DNA of 64,000 nt. It comes from Drechslerella dactyloides (Eukaryota; Ascomycota; Orbiliomycetes; Orbiliales; Orbiliaceae). The stretch spans positions 4,898,001 through 4,962,000 of the forward strand of contig JAGTWJ010000001.1 of NCBI GenBank assembly GCA_020064725.1, read 5' to 3'. Of the stretch, positions 56,170 to 64,000 are shown piece by piece. The notes under the pieces are model-generated. The model was not told the DNA's origin. It worked only from the letters and a program-made list of their open reading frames with translations, and made no database searches. Both the position numbers and the translations under genes were made by a program. Each line of letters opens with the position of its first letter. The first letter of the stretch is position 1.

Positions 56170-59100
56170 CTTCAACCGCAACCAGTGACGAGATGACCTT
56201 GATAGACGAAATAATAATCTTTATGTAAAAGTTTACGACCTTCAAAAGATAACAGATACGGAATCGCAAACCACTGGTAAAACGGCCTCTGTTCTCGCTA
56301 AGCCCCGTTCCCCAGGTTTTCCGAAGAGAATATTCTGGGGAAACATGGGTCGACTGGAGTCGTTCTTATAGAGCGGGACTCTACGCTTCGAGACTTCTGT
56401 CACATCAGGTACAACGAGCATGTTCTCAACACAATGTGGGGGGTGAATAATCCGGAGGGTGGGGTTCCCTGCCTTCCTATCATGCCTGACTAACGTAAAT
56501 TGCAATATACTGCCGATCTACCTATATTACTGGTAGCCTACTCGCAAGCCTCGTCAGTAGGAGCAAATTTGACACTTCTAGCGCCTGGTTTCAAAGGCGA
56601 CTGGAGACGTCCAAAGTGTCTGTGTGTCTACGCGTTGAAATTGTATTATACGGCTCGGGCCTCTTAGTGGCCGCGGTATCATACATATGGGCTGTCGTGA
56701 CTCTAGATGCATCTACGGCCTACATTGCATGCTAGTTTCGGCCGAAACCTGTGCTTCCACTTATTCTACAGAGAACAGAGGTCAAAGCACTGAAAATGTG
56801 GGGACCGAAGCCGGAGCTCAGCGTATCGGCAATCTGAATTCGGTATAAATTTTGGGCGTGGGTATTTGTGCGCGGGAGGGAACCGACTCCTGTAGTGTCT
56901 TCGGTCGGCGCAAAATGGGCGGAAAATCGCGAAGGCAAGTAGTGGTGGAGAACCATCCCAAGTGCCGACAGCAAAATGCCGATGAATAATTACTTAATTG
57001 CCCGAGGCATCCTGCCGGCGTCCTAGTATTTATGAAAAAAAGTTTCTCGTCTGCTGCCCCGCCTAGCATCAAGAGCGCTTTGACCCCGTATTTTGCCCTG
57101 GCAGCCTCTGGCAAACAATGCAATGCAATATAGGCAAGATGAAACGCTCAGTTTGGAGTCTGGTCAGAAAATAGGTGGATGTATACGAAGCACCCCGTTA
57201 ATCCTGCCTAACCACGCGACAATGTATCGCGTGGCCCTGCATCAATTTAGCGCAATATCCTGTACGCCTAAATGTCGTGTTCAAAGACGTTGGATTCCTT
57301 GCGGGGGGGTTTGAAAGATACCTGACAAACCACTGACTAAATCGATAACTAAGATACGCTTGGATGTTCCTATGAACAGCAGCATCTCCACCGTCAGCCC
57401 ACTACAATACGAAGAACGCCAGCCGTATGAAGATCTCCTAGGAATAGCTAAGTCAAAGCTTCATAAATTCTGAGGTTTTTCGTGTCAGCCAGGTCGGTGC
57501 GTTGCAGGCTTCACTAAAGACGTCGACCGAGCGCAGAAGCTTAAACGGTGGGAAATTTGAAATTGCTCAACGTTTTATGTATCGTAATTGACTTTCGACC
57601 AGTCATGTCGGTATCAAACGGTCCGAACACTGACTTTAATATCGGAACATGGCTCTTTTCTGGCCTGCCTACAGTGGCGAGTGTACACTCCAGATTAACC
57701 TATACAATCTACCGATTAATATTCATCACCGAGGAGACTTGCCACCGACCTTTTAAGTCTGCCGATTGCATCAACCGAAATCTGAGGCTTCATATCAGCT
57801 GAAGTTGCCATGCTCATCGTTGCTTTGACACCTTGACGGAACGACGTTGGAGCTCCCTGCCTGGCGCATTAAGAGAATACTGATGTTGCGATAAGAACCA
57901 TTTGTCGCAAATGCAGTGCGATAGGATCCTTACGTCCGAAATACAGAGGCCGCAGGGGGCGCACAATACTAACAATAGGCTCAAGCATTCAAGCGATTAA
58001 CTCGTGTGAAAAGCTGGCCTGTGCATGTATCCCATTTGAGTCAATATTTGACAGATAGTACTGTCGAATCTCTCGATATCGATATTATAGAAACTTCACG
58101 CATCTTATACAAGCTTCTGATATTTGTAGATCCTCTAGAATGCAAATGGGTGTGTGCGTGTGGCTGCGGTCTTCCTCCAAGGTAGCCGTAACGAATACAG
58201 CCGACACGGTTCAAGCGCTAAGTTTTTACTCGAAGGGAGAGATATCAATATTCAAGTATAGACACAAAGCTCTAGATCTCAGACAGATGTCGTAAAATTA
58301 AGGTATTGGGCCGAGCGTGCGAATTGAGCGCTTCTGGCTGTAAGCCTAAAATAGTCCAGGAAAGGTTTCGGGCCCTCGAACCAAGGACTCGGCGATTTTC
58401 CGCTCCACATTCGAGGGCTGGGGCCTCCCGTCAGCACATACGAGATGTCTGACCCCTCTGCGATTCCGTGCGTTTGCTCGAATGTGCCTGAGATTAGCCA
58501 GAGTGCCTGAAAATACTCAAATGGAAAAAAAAAAAAAAAATGCAGGACGCTGGATTCGGGGGAGCTAGTCGGGTAGCGACCAATCACACTTGTATCCTCA
58601 TACTCGTACTCGAGGAATCAAAAAATATTTTATTGCTACTTTGGAGCTCGTCAAGTAGCGCATCGAACTGCCATTTGTAGTCTGTCTGCTATTGGAAGTA
58701 TACTACAACAGTGGCGGGTCTACAAAGCAAGATAGTTGACCGCTCAAGCGCTCGCAATATCACTTAGGCTGACTCGAACGCGGCACACTAGCATTCCGCG
58801 GCGCTGTCAATATTTATAATATTTATATTAGCTATGGACTTTAGGATGCTTCAGCTGCAAGGGAGCCTAGCCGACTCTCAATAATACCGCTACGTTCGAA
58901 CAATCTATCCTCGAGTACTTATCTCGCGTGCCCAAGATCCGTCTATATACTACCGGATAGAAGGCCTTTCTTGGGACCGGTGCATACACCTGCATTGCGC
59001 AGAACTCAATCATCCAGTACAGGTCTGCCAACGAGACTGTCATGAACTGGCAATCAAGCTGGGCGTGAAATTTCTGCACCTTGCATCATACAAAGATAAT

Positions 59101-60328
59101 CTTGCATGAGTAAAATCTCGTGGCATCGTATTCTTCGCTCTGAATTGCACGCACATCCTCCGACTAGGCCTACTTAAACGCGATTCTTGTCCTCGTGATA
59201 TACTTTCTGATATAAATTCTAAAATTGGAAGTATGTACATGTACATTGGCAGTTAAGCGGCCATGCATGTGGCCGCATCGGCGCGCCCCAGACCTCGAGT
59301 TGTTATCAGCCTCGTGAAAGCTGAAATCCAAAGGCACCATATATCAGAGGAGTAGCAAGCTTAGGCGATTACATCTCAAGCATCACCTCCACTCGCAAAT
59401 TGTACTGTATTTTATATCGAGCGAGGGCTAACTCCTCCGGGTCGAATCCAGAGGCCAAAAGGCGAAGTCGAGAGTCGGTGAATCCGGATCCGTGATATCC
59501 GGACTCGATATATTCGAATACTCGAATACAATCATGATCGTCGTACGATGATGCAGGATCAAGGTCACCACCAACCAATACGCAATCGGTCTCCGTTTCG
59601 TTTGCCCTCTTGTGCATAAAAAACAAAAAAGTACTTGGCAAGCGGAAAGAGGGAAGAGGAATTTGATAGAGACAATTGATGATGTGCACGCCATGAGTAT
59701 CATACTGCTGGTAATCTCATCGACCAGCTTGCACGTTAACGCGTTGGTTAGGACGCGTCGTGAAGCAACATCAGTTTATTCCCATATCGATATACTACAT
59801 TCTCCGAGTTCATCGGTAATAACGCTGATATATTCTTTACAAGACCTGCCCTGAATACTAAATCGACATAACTGTGCCCACCTGCAGCAGTAAATATGAG
59901 ACACCAACATTCCCCAGAATGTTGAACAGGATAGATCGCAATCAAATTCTTTTGTCTAAAAAAAAAGATAGAAGAAAATTAACTCAGATCCTCAGTTCTA
60001 GAATCAACCATTCACAATATGCGGTGCAGGCAGTGCGCGGTAATTATCACGCAGATTACAGTATATATATGCTACCCATCCCCCTACACCCTTAGCATGA
60101 AATTCTCGCTTTCTCTTCTTGTGTAGTGATAGTCTATAATTCAAAAGCTTCAATTGCGATACCCTGAACTTTACACTGTATATCATTTTTGTTCATTATT
60201 GTAGCCATTCCATGGTCTTTCCTCCTAGCCGGCATCCATTATAGGAATCCGGAACTCTACGCCTGCTTTAATTCTTTCTGCTTTACTACGCACGAGGTGA
60301 CGATAATAACGACTTTCTTCCAAACATC
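56170..60328. other. 4-kb gene-poor stretch
   Basis: Only small ORFs are present. The least random-looking is a minus-strand frame at 59369-59689; its part from about 59614 down has acidic, mixed composition (SYDDHDCIRVFEYIESGYHG) but no recognised relative. A run of 16 A occurs near 58527-58542. TATATATA at 60062-60069 lies 267 bp upstream of the small gene B. Confidence 0.4.
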
Positions 60329-60717
60329 ATGGCAAATATCAGCCTTACCCGCGTCCGAAATCCTCGTGATAATCCATACACAAGCCTGATCGCACTAAAC
60401 GGTATGTTACCTCGCCCATATTAAGCAATTGCGCAAGGAATACAATATCAACTTTAAGAGTTGTATAAAGGCTACGAGATTACCAGACCCGCTGACTTCA
60501 TGTTTCCCCTATACTACCAGGTTCCTTTTCGAGGAACATCCCGCAGGCGAAGAAGAGACAAAGCCTCTCTTCTTCTTCTTCCTCAATACGTCCAAATCCA
60601 TCCATCCCACCTCAACCTGATTCACCGCCTCCTCAAGATAACCAAACACTGGACGACAGCTGTCAGCCAGATCAGCAGGATTTCTTTCATATCGGAGCAT
60701 GGACCGCCGATGAATGA
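60329..60717 (+). CDS. Small two-exon protein B of an unrecognised local family
   Basis: Exon 1 (60329-60401) encodes MANISLTRVRNPRDN and ends PYTSLIALN plus one base. The intron has GTATGT, a GCTGAC branch point at about 60491 and a CAG acceptor ending 60520. Exon 2 (60521-60717) begins GSFSRNIPQAKKRQ, runs through a Ser tract and a Pro/Gln-rich stretch, and ends DFFHIGAWTADE. The total is 89 residues. Relative to protein A the matches are the YTxLIxxN end of exon 1, intron phase and site, GSF[TS]R[DN], and GAWxAD at the C-terminus. The middle is not conserved. No targeting signal or known domain is seen. The AKKRQ segment is a possible but weak Kex2-like site. Confidence 0.6.
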
Positions 60718-61750
60718 TTGGTATTGGCACCGTATATCTGGATGCATCCTCCACGTGGCGAATTGTCCAGATGCCAGGGCTCGTGATTGCTAATGACACG
60801 ACTATCGACCCACGGATACCAAGTCTATATGACTGCTCTTATTTGTGTCAATTTTCGCGTCATATATCTTGGTCTAGCTTCAAGTATCTCTGAGCTCCTC
60901 CTTCCTCATTTTGGCGTGCATGTTGGATTTTTGTCTCCATCTTTTTGTATCGCTAGCGAATCCCTTTCATTCCATGTATGTAGCAAAAGCGTACAGCCGT
61001 TGGACATTTCATTGCAGCATCTTGTTATACCTCTCTGCCGATATGAGTATACTTCATAAATACTATCTTGATCAGGGTGCGTTGGAGGCTGTTAAACTAT
61101 CTTATACGGTCAGATGTATAAAAAGGGCGTAGCTTCAACCGAGGTCATCCAGATGCTTACACACGTACCTCCCTCAGAATACTCCGTGAATAGTCGTATC
61201 GCAGTCCCATAACAGCCCGATCCTAGCCCTAAAGCTCGGCCGAATACTTCGGTGGGTTAATGTGTAAATTCATGTACCTGTGTGAATTGTCTCGCACGCG
61301 TCTGGCTTCCGGCATACGAGACGATGCATCTCCTGCGTTATTGCCACCAGGTAGCCTCTTATAAAATATGCAGCGTGTATACGTAGACCCAAGTCCCTGA
61401 TATCTCATTGGTCAGTTCGCCAATACGAGATCTCGTAAAGCAATCATTTGAAGAAATTTAGATGTGGTGAGCTGCACGCTCCTAGCATCTTGCCCCGGGT
61501 GGCGAAATGCAACACGTCTGGGCTAGACGTATACGAGATAGCCTGCGTCCACCTGCATACGCTATTCTCCCAGCCTTCCCACGTGGCCAATCCGCATCAT
61601 AATACACAGCTGGTCAACCAATGGATGCCTTCGCAGTGTGCCGAACTAAATATTTAGTCAGCATGCACCGTGTATCGTTGCTCTTGACTCGGTTACTTCC
61701 CGAATGTACGTAAGCTGACCTGCAGATTTCCGAGGCGATACAAGCTCTTG

Positions 61751-61778
61751 AGTACTTATACTTTAATAAGTAAGTACT
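61751..61778. repeat. Short inverted repeat with AGTACTTA arms
   Basis: AGTACTTA (61751-61758) and TAAGTACT (61771-61778) are perfect 8-bp inverted arms around a 12-base loop. A further GTACTTAC follows near 61786. It is too small to call a terminator or an element. Confidence 0.35.
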
Positions 61779-62013
61779 TTAAGTTGTACTTACTTCGCCA
61801 TACTGCAATGAAGGCACTAGCGCATTTTTATATACTGCTGATTACGAGTTGACTTGCGAGTTATAAACACGGGTACTTCGATGCTCCCACAGCGTGGACC
61901 TGCTACGGGTGACTAGCCTTGTAAGCAAGAACATCTAGCACTCAAATGTATCCGTTCCTGTGGCCAACTAAGGAGCGTCTGATTTGTTGGATTGGCATCA
62001 TTATACAAACGGA

Positions 62014-62076
62014 TGGTCTTGCAAACCAAATCCACAGTTATACTGTTTAAAAGAGAGGGTCTGGCTTACGAGAGAA
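62014..62076. mobile_element. Diverged 63-bp relative of the terminal-inverted-repeat element
   Basis: The left end TGGTCTTGCAAACCA and right end TCTGGCTTACGAGAGAA form imperfect inverted repeats (11 of 17 positions) and resemble both ends of the element at 46102. Flanking octamers CAAACGGA and CACGCGGG share 5 of 8 bases, which could be a decayed 8-bp target duplication. It is older than the 46-kb copy and non-coding. Confidence 0.4.
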
Positions 62077-63227
62077 CACGCGGGCTTAACAAGATCAAGG
62101 CTCTGGCCGATGTCGAGCATCGCTAAGAATGACCGGCCACATGCAGACAGTTGATCCGCTGGATCCAGTTTACATCAGCTGACTTAGGACAGACACACTC
62201 AATACACATCGGTATCTGCCCCACAGATGCACGGAATTCTGCAGCACACGCAGAGGGATATGCAACCGTGATTCCAGAACCTGATTGGCTATCGTTCCCC
62301 GTACGCTAGCGTATAGTAAGCATATACTAAGATATAATATCGCTTCGCAATCTGTGGCCGCTGCCCAGCCTCTTCTTGTCGAACGCGAAGCTAAGTGATT
62401 TACAAAACATATATTTGCATCCATGATCATTTGAGTTGAAAGACGTCGCATGTCGTGCGTTACCGGTCCAATACCCGGACTCGCCAAGGTACCACGAAGC
62501 CAGCTTCCCGATCGATCCAATCACTGCTTGTGGTAGGTACCGAAGTGCAACCAACCAGGATACGTAACGCTCGTGCAGCTGCCTCAGCTCGTGGGGAAGA
62601 CCAATCGAATAATGCAAAAATGAGAGTCCGATGGGTGAGCGGCTACACGGGAAGTTTAATTAGCTTCGCTAACCCGTTAAGCTTCCTGCCTTTCGTGGGC
62701 TTGATGATACACGTAGCGAGCTGAGAGCGATATCTATGATTGGTCGGATGTAGCGGATCTGCATTTGACGTCGGTATTTGTACACGGGAGTCGGAAGATC
62801 GGAATTTATCCTAACCTCATCTAGATGCATCTATATCGAGAAAGTGATAATATGCTGCATATATTGTCTATCTCTAGGCCCAAAAATTGGAGTAATCGAA
62901 TGGACGGATGTGTACAACGATGTTCGGAGTTCATGACGTTCATACCTACCTAGACAGGAGACATTCAAGAACTGTCCCTGGCAGACAGCTGACAGGTCCC
63001 TCAAGCTTACCACGCAGACGGACTCATTTGTTTGTACCTTCAGGCGTATATATTGCTGTGAGGATGTCCTGACTCGAACCTACTACCTGATCACTGATGA
63101 CCCAGTCTCCATCCCAAAGACGCTCGCTATCAAGATACCCGAAGAGCAGCGCTGCGTCCTCAAAACTACATGATATATATCCTGTCCTTGTGTAACAACT
63201 GGCCGCAACACGCAAAATACAACAAAG

Positions 63228-64000
63228 ATGGCCCCAGCAGCAACCCTCGAGGAAGAGCCTTCCTCGACGACCGCCACAGTCTTCTACTCCAACCCACCTG
63301 TCGACGGCTCCTACGGCTTCGTAAGCGGGTATGCTTCACCAGTTACCGGAAAGCGTGAAAGCAACGTTACTGGCAATCCCGTCACAGTCAAAATCAACAA
63401 CATCCGCACCGCCACGACTCCAATAACCCTCGACGGCACCGGCTTTGAAGTCCGCCACGCCCCCTCCGCTTTCTCACAAGACCCCACAAACTTCTCATCG
63501 GACGCCAAAATCGAGGCCGACTACTACCCTGAGATTCGGTTCCTTCTCCTGGCCGCTACGGGTGCAAAGGAAGCCACCATCTTCGAACACACGATCCGCC
63601 GCAACAACCCCGGCGAGGCCGAACTCGACGAATCCAAACGCCAGCCCGTTAGCCGCGTGCACGTCGACCAGACCACAAAAGCCACCCATGATCGTGTTCG
63701 TCTTCACCGCCCCGACCGTGCCGACGACCTCCTCTCCCGTCGCGTGCAGCTCATCAACGTCTGGCGGCCCATCCAGCACGTCGCATCCGACCACCCGCTC
63801 GCCTGTGCCGTCTATGGCACCATCGATCCGGCTGCAGACTTAATCCCCACGCTGCTCGACAACCCCCCGCCAATGCCAAAGGGAGAATTGTATTCTGTGA
63901 AGTATAATCCGAAGCATGAGTGGTACTACGCGAAGGACATGCAGGTGGACGAGGTCATGATGATCAAGATTTTCGATAGCGAGGGATTGAAAGAGGGGAG
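63228..64000 (+). CDS. CmcJ/AsaB-like hydroxylase/desaturase, 3'-truncated by window edge
   Basis: The ATG at 63228 opens a frame without stop to the window end (257 residues visible; the family is usually around 280-330). Family blocks: TIFEHTIRRNNPG, the conserved RVHVDQTT (about 143-150) with RVRLH after it, and INVWRPIQHV followed by DHPLA. Near the window end a segment of form ELYSVKYNPKHEWYY, DEVMMIKIFDSEG matches the C-terminal core. Relatives include AsaB and TqaF-type enzymes, thought to be non-haem oxygenases in fungal secondary-metabolite pathways. His145 and Asp147 are candidate metal ligands by analogy. The substrate is unknown. Further cluster genes would lie to the right. Confidence 0.85.
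   Translation, partial: MAPAATLEEEPSSTTATVFYSNPPVDGSYGFVSGYASPVTGKRESNVTGNPVTVKINNIRTATTPITLDGTGFEVRHAPSAFSQDPTNFSSDAKIEADYYPEIRFLLLAATGAKEATIFEHTIRRNNPGEAELDESKRQPVSRVHVDQTTKATHDRVRLHRPDRADDLLSRRVQLINVWRPIQHVASDHPLACAVYGTIDPAADLIPTLLDNPPPMPKGELYSVKYNPKHEWYYAKDMQVDEVMMIKIFDSEGLKEG

Larger units (their letters stand above)
60718..63227. other. Gene-poor stretch with one element relative; no clear gene
   Basis: This contains the inverted-repeat element at 62014-62076 and an AGTACTTA/TAAGTACT hairpin at 61751-61778. A TATAAAAAGG near 61109 is followed by AGCTTCAA, similar to the sequence before 51181. ORFs on both strands are short and unremarkable. The last 500 bases are the probable promoter of the gene at 63228. 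Confidence 0.4.

Noticed and set aside
59369..59689. Minus-strand ORF with acidic composition
   Set aside because: The most protein-like of the small ORFs in the tract, but no start context, intron or homology that I can support.
59748..59945. Minus-strand SYVDLVFRAG resembling the small-family exon-1 end
   Set aside because: A phase-1 GT follows, but no acceptor downstream gives the GSF-type exon-2 start without an immediate stop; treated as chance.
60787..60860. YMTALICVN after gene B as a tandem copy of exon 1
   Set aside because: The similarity needs an inserted residue, and no splice donor follows.
1..64000. CRISPR arrays, rRNA genes, bacterial operons
   Set aside because: No regularly spaced repeats or rRNA signatures were seen, and the gene structure is clearly eukaryotic with spliceosomal introns.

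Overview
The window is nuclear DNA of a filamentous ascomycete (Pezizomycotina). The genes carry short introns (about 50-160 nt) with GTRNGT-type donors and CTAAC/CTGAC branch points. They encode standard fungal orthologues: ERV14, N-myristoyltransferase, PNO1, RMI1, MIC60, a Rab5/Vps21 GTPase, IKS1 and ILV1. Nothing in the sequence fixes a genus. Exon boundaries were read by eye from reading-frame continuity, splice signals and known family sequence; there is no transcript evidence.

Region 1 (about 1-46 kb) is ordinary gene-rich chromosome. In order it holds: an unidentified protein cut by the left edge; a membrane-anchored ZZ/EF-hand protein (-); ERV14 (+); NMT1 (-); PNO1 (-); RMI1 (+); an ABHD12-like hydrolase (-); an orphan repeat-rich protein plus a second small ORF (+); ILV1 (-); a methionine-type amino-acid permease (-); a large unknown fungal protein (+); a three-repeat RPEL protein (-); MIC60 (-); Vps21/Rab5 (-); a PHAF1-family protein (+); and an IKS1-type kinase (+). 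These are unrelated housekeeping functions: secretory and endosomal traffic, mitochondrial cristae, ribosome assembly, genome stability and amino-acid metabolism. They do not form a pathway cluster. PNO1 and RMI1 share a 325-bp divergent promoter. Two genes need very small exons to keep their conserved motifs (3 nt in the permease, 8 nt in the hydrolase).

Region 2 (about 46-63.2 kb) is gene-poor, with only short ORFs and fragments of tiny terminal-inverted-repeat elements. It has one clear conventional gene, a seven-TM rhodopsin-domain (PTH11-like) protein at 54.5-56.2 kb. It also contains what I consider the most novel signal: two intact small two-exon genes on the + strand (49.7 and 60.3 kb). 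They share an exon-1 end (YTxLIxxN), a phase-1 intron at the same codon, an exon-2 start (GSF[TS]R) and a C-terminus (GAWxAD). A third locus (53.7 kb) keeps the exon-1 signature but has ATATGT where the splice donor should be GTATGT. I do not recognise this family.

Region 3 (63.2-64 kb) is the 5' part of a CmcJ/AsaB-like hydroxylase/desaturase that runs off the right edge. Such enzymes often belong to secondary-metabolite clusters, so the gene-poor tract may be the border of one.
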